A stretch of 64,000 nucleotides of DNA. Origin: an uncultured Flavobacterium sp. Its GTDB lineage: Bacteria; Bacteroidota; Bacteroidia; Flavobacteriales; Flavobacteriaceae. The stretch lies in the NCBI RefSeq assembly GCF_947632075.1, contig NZ_CANRNX010000004.1, positions 1 through 64,000 on the forward strand. Reading direction: 5' to 3'. A model generated the notes under the pieces. The model saw only the letters and a program-made list of their open reading frames with translations, did no database searches and was not told the origin of the DNA. Shown here in pieces: positions 8,908-18,919 of the stretch; position 1 is the stretch's first letter, and each line of letters opens with the position of its first letter. A program made the position numbers and the translations under genes.

Positions 8908-11900
8908 TTATTTCTTAACAATTTTAATGAACTGTTCTTTAGTTTCTGATTTCAACTGAATCATATAAGTTCCAGATGATAGGTCAGATAAATCTAGTTC
9001 AACATTATTATCATTTACATTTAGAGTTTTAATTCGTTTACCTAATAAATCGAAAACCTCAATTTGAGTGAATTTCTCTGAGTAACTTAAGTTCAAAATG
9101 TCAACTACTGGGTTAGGGTAATATTTCAATTCTGATTTTACAAACTCATCATTAGATAAATAAATGTCAACTTTTACTTCTAACGGTAAACTTGGACAAC
9201 CATTCGTTCCAATCAACACACCGTAATATGTACTTCCGTTTACTAACGGCATGTTAGAAGATAAAGGATTGTTACCGTTTTGAGAATCATTGAATGTAGC
9301 ATACCAAACAACGTTTGATTGATTCGTTCTCAAATAAGAGATTGTCGTACCTTCAATAAACGTTTGAACTGCATCTCCAGTAGGAGAGTTTGGAATATCT
9401 CCAATTGTTACTTGTACAGCAGTTCTTTCTGAAATACAACCATAATGATTTCTCTCTACAAAGTAAACACCTGTTGTTAATGGTGTATTCTGAGCCAATG
9501 CATTTGTGCTTGTAGGAGAAGTATACCAACTATGTGTTACTCCAGTTGCTGCCGGAATAATTAAGTCTGATATTGTTCCTGATCCACAAATTACGAATGA
9601 TGAAACTTGTGGTGCAGTAATTGAAATTACTCGAACAGCTACTGCTCTTCTTTCAGAATAACATCCATTCATTGTTTGCGCCACATAATAAGTTCCTGAA
9701 GTTACAGGAGCGTTTGTAGCCAATGGAACATTAGATGTTGCTGAAGTATACCATACAAATTCAGCGCCTTGAACTCCTTCTGCTTCTAAATCTGAAACAG
9801 TTCCTGAGCCACAAATTGTTTGTGTGCCAGCAATTGGTTTGTTTAAAGCACCTGTAACAGTTAAAGTTATTGGCAATCTTGGAGATTCACAACCATTCAT
9901 TGTTTGTGAAATAAAGTATGTTCCAGATTCAGCTAAGCCATTTAATGGTAATAATGTAGTACCATTTGATGCATACCAATTAACTGTACTTCCAGCAGTT
10001 GCACCTATAGAAATATCTTCAAATCTGAAAGTTCCACAAAGCAATTGAGTAGTATTATTTAAGTTAGCTGGTATATCATTAACTGTTATTTGAACACGAA
10101 CTTTTTCTGACCAACAATGAGCATTACGCTGAGCAACAAAGTACGTACCTGATTGTACTAAATTAGTCATGCTTTGCGGTGTTGTACTATCTAAAGAAGT
10201 AAACCAACCTATAACTCCTGTTGTAGGTGTAACGTCTAAATCTGCAAAAGTTGTTCTGCCACAGTAAAATTGTGTTGTTTCCACTTGTGGTGCAATAAGT
10301 GTTTCTGCAACTTCAAATGAAACTTGAACTCTGTCAGATTCACAACCTCCAACAACTTGACTAACATAATAAATACCAGTTACTAATGGTGTTGTTAATT
10401 CAATCGTTGTAGTAGATGTAGCTGAAGTATAGAACTTAAGAGTTGCACCTGTTGCTTGTCCTAGATTAGCATCTGCTAATGTAAATACACCACAAAGTTG
10501 TTGTGTAGCATTGTTTAAAGCTAACGGTTTTTGATTCACAGTTACTTTTACCTCAGTTTTAGGTGACCAACAAGCTCCATTAAATTGAGCAACGTAATAA
10601 GTACCAGTAGTTACTTGTGCCGTTAAAGTTAAATCTGGTTCTGCTAATGTAGCAGAGCTAAACCATCCTTTAACTCCATTAGATGCTATATTAACTTCTA
10701 AATTATCAAATATTACAGCTTCACAATATAATATATTTGTTGGTGCTGTTGGAGCAGGTAATGTTGGGATTACTGCAATTTGAAGTAATACTCGTGCTGA
10801 CTCACAACTTCCTACCGATTGCGAGATATAGTAAGTTCTGTTAGAAATTATATCTGTTAACGGTAATTTGTTAGTGCTTGTTTCACTGTCATACCAATTG
10901 ATTATTCCACCAGGAACAACTGTTAAAGGTACGTCTGCTAAATTTAAAGCACCACAAAACGATTGAGATCCTCCTATTGGAGCTACAGGAATGATTCCTG
11001 ATTCTATTTCTACAGCCGTTTTTTCTGACCAACAGTTACCGTTAAATTGAGCTACATAATATGTACCTGTTACCAATTCATCAGTTAATTCTAATGGTGT
11101 TTCACCTGCTTCTGTTAAGAACCATCCAATTGTTCCTGTAACGCCTGTTGCTACTAAATCTGCAACTGTTGCTAAGTTAGTTACCTCACAGAATATTTGA
11201 TCTTCTGCTAAAGGAGCTGGTAATGTTGGATTATAAGTAATAACTACAGATACTAGATCTGATTTACATTCTCCTACAACTTGTTCAACATAATATGTAC
11301 CAGTTTCTGTAATAGAAGTGATTTCTTCTGTTGCATCTTCAGTTGCATACCATTTGAATACACCTCCTTGATCTTGTCCAGAAATTACGATGTTTGCAAT
11401 TTCAGGTTCACAAATGGTTTGATTTGCAATCACAGGTTCTGTTACATCAATAACTGTGATTGCTGTAGTTTGTGTAATAGAACAATTATCGTTAGATGTA
11501 ACTGCTGTATATGTTATAGCAGCTGTACCTTCTGCTGCTTTAAAGTATACTTTATCAGTAGGGGTTTCTGCTAAATAAGGTATTGTAGCAGCTGCATCTG
11601 TATATAAATTAGTTACTGGTGACCATACTGTTTCCGAATTTTTGTCTCCAATTATTCTTACGTTATCAATGAACCAACCTTCATATTGTGTACCACTATC
11701 TCCATCTAAAGTAAATCTTAATTTGAAATTACTTAAATTACTATTTGGAGGTAAAATAAAGGTTTCTTCTTTCCATAGATTATTAGTAGGAACACTTGAA
11801 CTTCCTCTTATAATATCTATCCATTCACTATATGAAGTTGTACTAAAAAATTTATAATTGCTGAAATCACTAGAACTACCACCTGTTGGATTTTCTGCTT

Positions 11901-14900
11901 GTCCTTCATATTCAGTTTTTAAGAAAGTATTCCATGTTATTCCGCCATCTAAGCTGTATTCAACTAATCCAAGATCCCATGGTGATAAATAACTTTCAAG
12001 GGCTGCAATGTTATCAAATTTTAATTTTAGGTTTGTATAACTTGATAAATTTAAAGCATCGTTCATTGTTAAATGACCAAGCGGATTTGCACCTGAATTT
12101 TTGAATTGTATTGAAGAACTACCTGTGGTATATAAATCACTGTTAACAGAAATTGACGTACCTGTACCACTATGTGTAAAGCCTAAATTGTTTGGGTCAT
12201 CAAAATTGAAAGAAAACAATGTAGCTCCTACAAGGTTGCTGCTTGCGTCTAAAGTTAATACTTCATTAACGCAAGTAATATATTCTTCTTCAATAATTTT
12301 ATAACTTGGGTTTTCATTAACAACTACATTTAAATTAACTGTAGTAACACAGTCACCATTAGCTGTTGAAACTCGTAAGGTGTAATTAGTACTTTCTGTA
12401 GGAGCAAATGTCCAACCAGTAGTTGCATTTCCTGTAATTCCTGTGTTAGGTGACCATACGTAATTTTCAATATTTGTATAGCTTGTAAGACCTTCAGTTA
12501 CTGTAACTAATTGTGATTGTCCTTCACATATTTCAATATTATCATGAGATAATTCTAAAGCAGGAGGTGCAGTAACAGTAGCAATAACTTCTGTACGCGG
12601 TGAAGAACAAATTCCAGTTCCGTTGAAATATGTGTTAGGTCTTGAAGAACTAGTTGATGTACCTCCATTTGTTGAACCGGTTGGACCTTCTGCTGGCGCA
12701 CCAGTTATTACCTCTAAGATTTGTTGAGGTGTTCTTCTATCTCCATTCGTATAGGTTGTACTAACCCAACTTGTAGTATGATATTCAACTGATGCTGATG
12801 TTCCTGATGACGCGTCTACTTTACTCCAAGAAATTTGAAGCACAATATTACTTTCCCCGTCCCATGTAAAAGTATCAGGAGTATTAAAATCGAAATTTTG
12901 AACACCAAGTTGTAAAGCTTGGTTTTCATTCGAATACACATGAGTTAATTGCTCTAAAGGTATATGAGAGGTTGTAGCAACGCTTTGAGTGGTATTGCCA
13001 ATGTAAATTGTAAAACCAGGTCTAGGTGCTGTTGCATTTGCAGTAATATTAAAGCCAATTGATGAAATTTCTCCTTGAGCTAAACCAAATGATAATAATT
13101 CTTCTGCAGTAAAAATGTATTGAAACTTGTATCCTCCCCATCCAAAAGTAAATGGCGATCCAGGTGCTGAAGATGTTGTAGTAGTTCCATTACCAACTTT
13201 AACTGTAGTATTTGGTACAGTCTGTTGTGTTTGTACCCAGAAAGAAGTAGTCTCGTTTAACTCATCAGTAGTGTAAGAGTTTGTAGATGCTAAAGGTGTA
13301 CCACCAGTTTCGCTAGCAAACCAAGATACCGAACCGTTGTTCGCTGCAATAGCAGATAATTCAACTGTTCCGACCCCACAACGAGTAGCTGGAGTACTTG
13401 AAACTAGATCTGGATAGTTACATAGCGTAGTAAAACTACCAATTTCTAACCAATCTGTTTGTTCGTCTGCACTACAAACCGATCTAACTTTTAAAATATA
13501 TCCTGTTGATGGTATTAAGTTAGTAAATTGTTTTGTAGTTTCTGTTGATAACATTGTTCCAGTAATGGCAACCTCTGATGTTGCAGCATTTATCAGTTGG
13601 TATTCGTATCCTTGAGCAGGAGCAATGATTGGAGTGCCAAAATTATAAACGGCACTGTTTTTGGTTACGTTAGTGATTTCATTGTTAATTGGTAAGAAAC
13701 AATCTGGACCTAAATTAACAGAGATATTTCCAACATATAAAGCACCCTGTGATGCTTGAGCATAACCATGGAAACCTATGTAGTAAGTTGCAGTTGCAGA
13801 AGGAATAAAGTCAACATAAACTGTTTGTTCAGCTAAATTGTTTTCAAAAACAACATCTGTAAGCAAAGTAGTCATTTCGGTACTAGTATTATCTGTACCA
13901 TACATAACCTTAAGTTTTTGATTTGCAGTAGTTGTTCCTTTTTTATAAGTAAACTTTAAACGATATACTTGGTTTTGTTCAAGTGTTAAACCTCTTGTGT
14001 AAAACCAATCATCAGATGCAATACTTGAGCTTGCTCCTAAATACATTGAACGTAAGCTTGCAACTGTTGTTGCTGAGTTCGCCCAATTCGTACCATCGTT
14101 ATTGTTGTTTTCAAGTACAACACATTCTGGTAGTCCAGAAGTAGGTACAGTTAAAGTATATGGTATAGATGAAGGATCACAATCTGTTTTAAATTTAATA
14201 GGTCTAGACCAATTGCTTGAATCTGTTGTTGAACAAACTGAACGTACATAGAATGTATATTCTATATTTGGATTTAAACCTGTAATATTTGCAAATAGCT
14301 GTCCTGCAGGTGCTGTACCTTCTAATACAAAACCTGTAGCTCCAGATTCTGGTAAGCCAGTAGTTCTTATTTCATAAGCATAACCATTTGCAGGAGTTAC
14401 TTCAGGTAGTTCCCACTCAATTCTTGCAGAGTTGTTTGTGATAGTAGGTATTCTAATAACTTCTACTTCTCTACAAGTTGGCGAAACCTTAACTTCTACT
14501 TCACCTAGGTATAAGTAGCTATAGTTTGATGCGCTAGCTCCTTCAAATCCAATATAATAAATACCCGTAGTGGTTGGAGTAAAATCTTTATATTTTACGT
14601 GTACATCTGCGGTATTTGTTCGTAAAGAATCTATTGCAGTGTTCATTGCACTAGCCTTCGTTTCTGTACCAAGTTTAATACGTAAAAACTGTGCTGTAGT
14701 ACTTGAAGCTTTTGCTTTATATTCTAAACGGTAACTTTGACCAGCTGTTAAGTTTAATCCACGAGAAAAAATCCAATTGCTTGGGCCATTTGAATTAGAA
14801 TAATATCTTAAAACTCTTCCTTCAATGCCGGCCTGAGTAGTTGTTGTGGTCCAAGTCGAAGTGTTAGATCTTTCATTAATAATACATTCAGGTAAATCGC

Positions 14901-17538
14901 TACCTGTTGTTTCATTAATAGGCATTATATAAGGTATTTCAGTTGGTGCGCACAATGTATTAAATTCTAAACCTTGAGACCAATAGCTTATTTCTCCAAC
15001 ACCACAGTCAGAAATTAAATAAACCTTATAAACAGTATTAGGACTTAAGCCTGTTATTGTAGTGGTAAATGTATTTGTTGGAATATTTCCAGATAATACA
15101 AGACCTTCACTACCAGAACCAGCTTCACCTGAGGTTCTAACCTCACATCTATATCCTAATGAAGGATTAGTAGTTGGTTGATCCCAAGCTATTGTTATTG
15201 AATTCGATGTTATATTAGTTTGTGTTAAACCTTCCGCGTCTGAGCAGGTAGGAATTCTCTCAACAATAACATTATCTAACCAATAATAATAATTTGCATC
15301 AGCACCAGATTGTTTAAAAACAATTCTTTTATTTGGCCCAGTAATTACCTCATTGTCTAATTCGATTATATAGTCATTGGTGCCCCAAGTGCTTGCTGTT
15401 GTCAGGTTTACGGTGCTAATTGGGTGGAAGTTACTTAAATCGCCTCCTTCAGCAACTACACCTACAGTAAAAGTTCCTGACCTTGTAGTATTTTCCATTC
15501 TTAATCTAAATCTTACACGCAAATCTTCTATATTATCTGTGAAAGCTGGTGTTGCTACATATAAAGGCGTTTCAGCTATAGGTGCAAACCTTAACGAGTT
15601 AGGAGAACTCACATATTGACTAGTTGTGATGCCAAAATTACTGTGCCCTACAGTGTGTGACCAACAATCTGGAAAAGATGTTGATGCATCAAAGTTCATA
15701 CTGTAAGGAGTTGGTATTGGATTACATGAAGTTTTAAAAGTAAAACCATCACTCCAAATTCCTAATTGATTTGTACCACAGCTAGATTGCATGTAAATTT
15801 TGTATTCTGTATTGGCAAGTAAACCATTTGCGGTTGCAGTGTAAGTACCAGTTGGTACGTTGCCACTTGCCGCAAGACCTGCAGCACCAGAGCCTGGTTC
15901 ACCTTCAGATCTTATTTCATATAAATATCCACCTGCTGGTGCCGTAGTAGGTTCAGTCCAAGCAAAATTTATACTGTTCGAGGTAGGGTTACTTGTTTGT
16001 ATGCCAAGTACATCTATACATAAAGGAATAGTTTCTACAACAAAGTCATCGATATAAAAATATGAAGTTGTAGATGTATTCTCTATTTGTCTTAACGCAA
16101 TATAATTATTTCCACCACTAACTAATGTTGTTGAATTAAATTGGTAAGATATTGGGTTAAAACTAGTATTGGTAGGGTCAATTGTAGTTAACGGAATAAA
16201 TGTCGCTACATCTGTAGGGTCTGTTAAAATTCCTAACTCTAGTTTACCAGCACTAGCAGCAGATCTTTTATAATTAAACTTTACACGTAACGTTTCAATG
16301 TTCTGTGAAAATTGTGGAGAAATTGCGTAACTAGATTCAGCAAGAGCTGATCGTATCCTTAATGACTTTGTTCCACTAGTAGCATTTGTAGCTGAATTTT
16401 GAATTGAAACATAGTCTGGAACAGCCTCATATCTAAACCAACAATATGGGAAAGTGATAGTTTCTGTGTAATCAAAATTTTCTGTATATGGTAAGTCAGT
16501 TACAGGAACACATAAGGTTCTAAAAGTACTATAAATCCAATTACCTAAAGTTCCATCTCCACAATTGGTTTTTAAAAAAACATGGTATAGAGTGTTTGGT
16601 AATAAATTTGTAATGTTTGCTGATAACGTTGAACCTGAGATTGTATTTGAAGCTATAGCTCCAGGAGTTCCTAAGTTCGTATCTAATCTTACTTCATAAG
16701 CGTATCCAATTGCTGCCTCAGAACTTGATGCTTGCCAAGTTAAAGTTGCAGAATTCGATGTTGTAGTATTTTCAAAATTAGTTGGTATATAACAAGTTGA
16801 TGGAGTGAATACATAAGTTAAACCATCAGAAAAACCTGTTTCTCCGTTGAAAATACATAGCGAAGTTGAAGCCACGTTTGATGACGATGTAATTGCATTT
16901 GACCAAGAGTTATTAGTTCCTAAAATTAGATACTGATAATCAGACGGACTATTTTTTATACCAATTTGTGGCTGAAAACTTGTACTAATTGCAAAAGGAG
17001 GTGTGCCTTTATAGATAAATTTAATTACACCTGTTGAGTGATTTAATCTTATCTGAAAACTAAAAGACTCTGTTAGTCCATATCGTCTAAAATTATTCCA
17101 TTCTACTACTGTTTCATTTTCAATAGTTTGATGTTTAATATTTGATACACCTATAGCACCTACATTTAAATCTGCTCCAAATGGTGCTAAAACCTTATTG
17201 TCAGCAAAAGTCGAACTTATTGCTTGGTAAGTTGACGTAGGTACTGAACCAGTTTCTCCAAATACTAAATGACCATTTGAAGTGACTCTTATTTCTGTAT
17301 AAATAACTCCAGCGAATGTAAAGGCTGGAATTGTTACAGGTTTTGAAGCCTTTGAGTCATGAGATGGTGAGGCATCTACTGAAGAAATTGGATCATTATT
17401 AGTGGCAATAAAAACTGTACCTCCAGTTAAAGGGGTGTAAGTGTTAGTCTCTTTTGTGAAAACATACGAGCTTGATTGAGCGTACATTCTCAGCATTGAG
17501 AGTAACAACACGAGAAATACTAAGTAAATTTTCCTCAT
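8908..17538 (-). CDS. Giant secreted surface protein/adhesin (2876 aa): FN3 and MAM-like (jelly-roll) modules, tandem Ig-like array, T9SS type A C-terminal sorting domain
   Basis: Signal peptide MRKIYLVFLVLLLSMLRMYAQ; five FN3-like units; Cys-containing Ig-like units ending (G/R)TYYVAQ..GC.S; C-terminus LKYYPNPVVDILNLSYSEKFTQIEVFDLLGKRIKTL...LSSGTYMIQLKSETKEQFIKIVKK. Confidence 0.9.
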   Translation of the reverse strand: MRKIYLVFLVLLLSMLRMYAQSSSYVFTKETNTYTPLTGGTVFIATNNDPISSVDASPSHDSKASKPVTIPAFTFAGVIYTEIRVTSNGHLVFGETGSVPTSTYQAISSTFADNKVLAPFGADLNVGAIGVSNIKHQTIENETVVEWNNFRRYGLTESFSFQIRLNHSTGVIKFIYKGTPPFAISTSFQPQIGIKNSPSDYQYLILGTNNSWSNAITSSSNVASTSLCIFNGETGFSDGLTYVFTPSTCYIPTNFENTTTSNSATLTWQASSSEAAIGYAYEVRLDTNLGTPGAIASNTISGSTLSANITNLLPNTLYHVFLKTNCGDGTLGNWIYSTFRTLCVPVTDLPYTENFDYTETITFPYCWFRYEAVPDYVSIQNSATNATSGTKSLRIRSALAESSYAISPQFSQNIETLRVKFNYKRSAASAGKLELGILTDPTDVATFIPLTTIDPTNTSFNPISYQFNSTTLVSGGNNYIALRQIENTSTTSYFYIDDFVVETIPLCIDVLGIQTSNPTSNSINFAWTEPTTAPAGGYLYEIRSEGEPGSGAAGLAASGNVPTGTYTATANGLLANTEYKIYMQSSCGTNQLGIWSDGFTFKTSCNPIPTPYSMNFDASTSFPDCWSHTVGHSNFGITTSQYVSSPNSLRFAPIAETPLYVATPAFTDNIEDLRVRFRLRMENTTRSGTFTVGVVAEGGDLSNFHPISTVNLTTASTWGTNDYIIELDNEVITGPNKRIVFKQSGADANYYYWLDNVIVERIPTCSDAEGLTQTNITSNSITIAWDQPTTNPSLGYRCEVRTSGEAGSGSEGLVLSGNIPTNTFTTTITGLSPNTVYKVYLISDCGVGEISYWSQGLEFNTLCAPTEIPYIMPINETTGSDLPECIINERSNTSTWTTTTTQAGIEGRVLRYYSNSNGPSNWIFSRGLNLTAGQSYRLEYKAKASSTTAQFLRIKLGTETKASAMNTAIDSLRTNTADVHVKYKDFTPTTTGIYYIGFEGASASNYSYLYLGEVEVKVSPTCREVEVIRIPTITNNSARIEWELPEVTPANGYAYEIRTTGLPESGATGFVLEGTAPAGQLFANITGLNPNIEYTFYVRSVCSTTDSSNWSRPIKFKTDCDPSSIPYTLTVPTSGLPECVVLENNNNDGTNWANSATTVASLRSMYLGASSSIASDDWFYTRGLTLEQNQVYRLKFTYKKGTTTANQKLKVMYGTDNTSTEMTTLLTDVVFENNLAEQTVYVDFIPSATATYYIGFHGYAQASQGALYVGNISVNLGPDCFLPINNEITNVTKNSAVYNFGTPIIAPAQGYEYQLINAATSEVAITGTMLSTETTKQFTNLIPSTGYILKVRSVCSADEQTDWLEIGSFTTLCNYPDLVSSTPATRCGVGTVELSAIAANNGSVSWFASETGGTPLASTNSYTTDELNETTSFWVQTQQTVPNTTVKVGNGTTTTSSAPGSPFTFGWGGYKFQYIFTAEELLSFGLAQGEISSIGFNITANATAPRPGFTIYIGNTTQSVATTSHIPLEQLTHVYSNENQALQLGVQNFDFNTPDTFTWDGESNIVLQISWSKVDASSGTSASVEYHTTSWVSTTYTNGDRRTPQQILEVITGAPAEGPTGSTNGGTSTSSSRPNTYFNGTGICSSPRTEVIATVTAPPALELSHDNIEICEGQSQLVTVTEGLTSYTNIENYVWSPNTGITGNATTGWTFAPTESTNYTLRVSTANGDCVTTVNLNVVVNENPSYKIIEEEYITCVNEVLTLDASSNLVGATLFSFNFDDPNNLGFTHSGTGTSISVNSDLYTTGSSSIQFKNSGANPLGHLTMNDALNLSSYTNLKLKFDNIAALESYLSPWDLGLVEYSLDGGITWNTFLKTEYEGQAENPTGGSSSDFSNYKFFSTTSYSEWIDIIRGSSSVPTNNLWKEETFILPPNSNLSNFKLRFTLDGDSGTQYEGWFIDNVRIIGDKNSETVWSPVTNLYTDAAATIPYLAETPTDKVYFKAAEGTAAITYTAVTSNDNCSITQTTAITVIDVTEPVIANQTICEPEIANIVISGQDQGGVFKWYATEDATEEITSITETGTYYVEQVVGECKSDLVSVVITYNPTLPAPLAEDQIFCEVTNLATVADLVATGVTGTIGWFLTEAGETPLELTDELVTGTYYVAQFNGNCWSEKTAVEIESGIIPVAPIGGSQSFCGALNLADVPLTVVPGGIINWYDSETSTNKLPLTDIISNRTYYISQSVGSCESARVLLQIAVIPTLPAPTAPTNILYCEAVIFDNLEVNIASNGVKGWFSSATLAEPDLTLTAQVTTGTYYVAQFNGACWSPKTEVKVTVNQKPLALNNATQQLCGVFTLADANLGQATGATLKFYTSATSTTTIELTTPLVTGIYYVSQVVGGCESDRVQVSFEVAETLIAPQVETTQFYCGRTTFADLDVTPTTGVIGWFTSLDSTTPQSMTNLVQSGTYFVAQRNAHCWSEKVRVQITVNDIPANLNNTTQLLCGTFRFEDISIGATAGSTVNWYASNGTTLLPLNGLAESGTYFISQTMNGCESPRLPITLTVTGALNKPIAGTQTICGSGTVSDLEAEGVQGAEFVWYTSATSNVPLATNAPVTSGTYYVAQTMNGCYSERRAVAVRVISITAPQVSSFVICGSGTISDLIIPAATGVTHSWYTSPTSTNALAQNTPLTTGVYFVERNHYGCISERTAVQVTIGDIPNSPTGDAVQTFIEGTTISYLRTNQSNVVWYATFNDSQNGNNPLSSNMPLVNGSTYYGVLIGTNGCPSLPLEVKVDIYLSNDEFVKSELKYYPNPVVDILNLSYSEKFTQIEVFDLLGKRIKTLNVNDNNVELDLSDLSSGTYMIQLKSETKEQFIKIVKK
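9170..11440 (-). repeat. Tandem array of about 10 Ig-like modules encoded in the giant adhesin gene
   Basis: Units start at VIANQTICEP, LAEDQIFCEV, IGGSQSFCGA, APTNILYCEA, NATQQLCGV, VETTQFYCGR, NNTTQLLCGT, IAGTQTICGS, VSSFVICGS and a degenerate last unit, GDAVQTFIEG. Confidence 0.85.
13420..16800 (-). repeat. Five FN3-like domains interleaved with MAM/jelly-roll-like modules
   Basis: Recurring pattern SNSxxxxWxxPxxxPxxGYxYEIR..G.PGSG..GL..SGN.PT......GL.PNT.YK.Y..S.CG....WS. Confidence 0.8.
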
Positions 17539-17757
17539 TTTAAATGATTTTTAAAGTTAATATAAACAAAAATATAGTTTTTTTTAACATTACAAACAAA
17601 ATGCGTTAAAAAAAGTATAAAATGTATTTTTTGATTAAAAAACATGATTTGTTAATAATTTATAGGATGTTGAGTTTTAAGTATTGTTGGAAGTTTGGTT
17701 TTGGTTTTTAGTTAATAATTTAGTTGATAAAATGTTTTTTTTGCAAGAATCTATATG

Positions 17758-17797
17758 AAAAAATCCCTAACCGAAATTTCGGTTAGGGATTTTTTTA
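17758..17797 (-). terminator. Rho-independent terminator downstream of the OsmC gene
   Basis: aaatccctaaccgaaatttcggttagggattt, a perfect inverted repeat flanked by A/T runs. Confidence 0.85.
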
Positions 17798-17813
17798 TTA
17801 TTAAAATTTAATT

Positions 17814-18230
17814 TTAATTAAACTTGACCTGAATTTCAATTTCAGCAAAGGCACGAAACATTTCTAAAACGCCACAATATTTTTCTACTGATAAATCTAC
17901 TGCACGTTTTAATTTTTCCTGATTTAAATTTTTACCAATAAAATTATAAGTAACAATTACCTTATTATATACTGCAGGTTCAGTATCGGTTAAAAAACCT
18001 TCGGTATCAATGGTGAAATCTTCAACTTCTAATCTCATTTTTTTTATTAATGAGGCTACATCTAAACCAGAACAACCTGCAAGTGCCGATAACATTAAAG
18101 CTTTTGGACGTAAGCCCTTATTATTACCACCTAATTCTTCAGCAGCATCAATTTTTAATGAACCTCCCGGATTGGTAGATTCAAATTGCATGTTTCCTTT
18201 CCAAGTAGTACTAATCTTGTGTGTTGCCAT
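17814..18230 (-). CDS. OsmC-family protein
   Basis: 138 aa; LRPKALMLSALAGCSGLDVASLIKKM and VEKYCGVLEMF carry the OsmC-type cysteines. Confidence 0.9.
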   Translation of the reverse strand: MATHKISTTWKGNMQFESTNPGGSLKIDAAEELGGNNKGLRPKALMLSALAGCSGLDVASLIKKMRLEVEDFTIDTEGFLTDTEPAVYNKVIVTYNFIGKNLNQEKLKRAVDLSVEKYCGVLEMFRAFAEIEIQVKFN

Positions 18231-18918
18231 TTTTTTCTTTTTTAGTTTTTTCTTTTCCTGCTACAATAACCACAATTTCTCCCTTAGGAGGTTTTGCTTC
18301 AAAATGTGCTAGAACTTCAGTTACTGTTCCGCGAACTGTTTCTTCATGTAATTTAGATAATTCACGAGAAACCGATACCTGTCTGTCTGCCCCAAAATAT
18401 TCGATAAACTCTGTTAATGTTTTAACTAGTTTGTGTGGAGAAACATACAAAATCATGGTTCTAGTTTCTTCTGCCAAAATTAAAAAACGAGTTTGTCTTC
18501 CTTTTTTATCAGGTAAAAAACCTTCGAATACAAATTTGTCGTTTGGTAAGCCACTATTTACTAAGGCAGGTACAAAAGCAGTCGCACCAGGAAGACATTC
18601 AACGGCGATTCCTTTTTCAACACATGCTCTGGTTAGTAAAAAACCCGGATCTGAAATTGCTGGAGTTCCTGCATCAGAAATTAAAGCAATATTTAAACCT
18701 TGTTCTAATTTTTGAATTACTCCTTCAACGGTTTTATGTTCGTTATGCATGTGATGACTGTGCATTTGTGTAGCAATTTCAAAATGCTTTAATAATTTTG
18801 CACTGGTTCTAGTGTCTTCGGCCAAAATTAAATCTACGTCTTTTAAAACCTGAATGGCTCTAAAAGTCATATCGTCTAAATTTCCAATGGGTGTGGGTAC
18901 TAAATATAATTTACTCAC
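18211..18918 (-). CDS. rsmI: 16S rRNA (cytidine(1402)-2'-O)-methyltransferase
   Basis: MSKLYLVPTPIGNLDDMTFRAIQVLKDVDLILAEDTRTSAKLLKHF...LISDAGTPAISDPG; 20-bp overlap with the OsmC gene. Confidence 0.95.
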   Translation of the reverse strand: MSKLYLVPTPIGNLDDMTFRAIQVLKDVDLILAEDTRTSAKLLKHFEIATQMHSHHMHNEHKTVEGVIQKLEQGLNIALISDAGTPAISDPGFLLTRACVEKGIAVECLPGATAFVPALVNSGLPNDKFVFEGFLPDKKGRQTRFLILAEETRTMILYVSPHKLVKTLTEFIEYFGADRQVSVSRELSKLHEETVRGTVTEVLAHFEAKPPKGEIVVIVAGKEKTKKEKNGNTQD

Positions 18919-18919
18919 T

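Noticed and set aside
9170-11440. Periodic similarity that might suggest a CRISPR-like array
   Set aside because: Repeats are divergent, long, in frame and protein-coding (Ig-like modules); no short identical repeats with unique spacers.
9824-16057. Plus-strand ORFs inside the giant adhesin gene (9824..10048, 11281..12304, 15377..15619, 15860..16057)
   Set aside because: Antisense to repetitive coding DNA; explained by the codon composition of the repeats.
17700-17760. T-rich region upstream of the giant adhesin as a phase-variable homopolymer
   Set aside because: Runs are short and mixed (aaa/ttt); no long homopolymer at a position that would shift the frame or alter a recognised promoter.
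18010-18773. Plus-strand ORFs opposite rsmI/OsmC (18010..18312, 18221..18715, 18543..18773)
   Set aside because: Antisense to conserved genes; no independent motif support.
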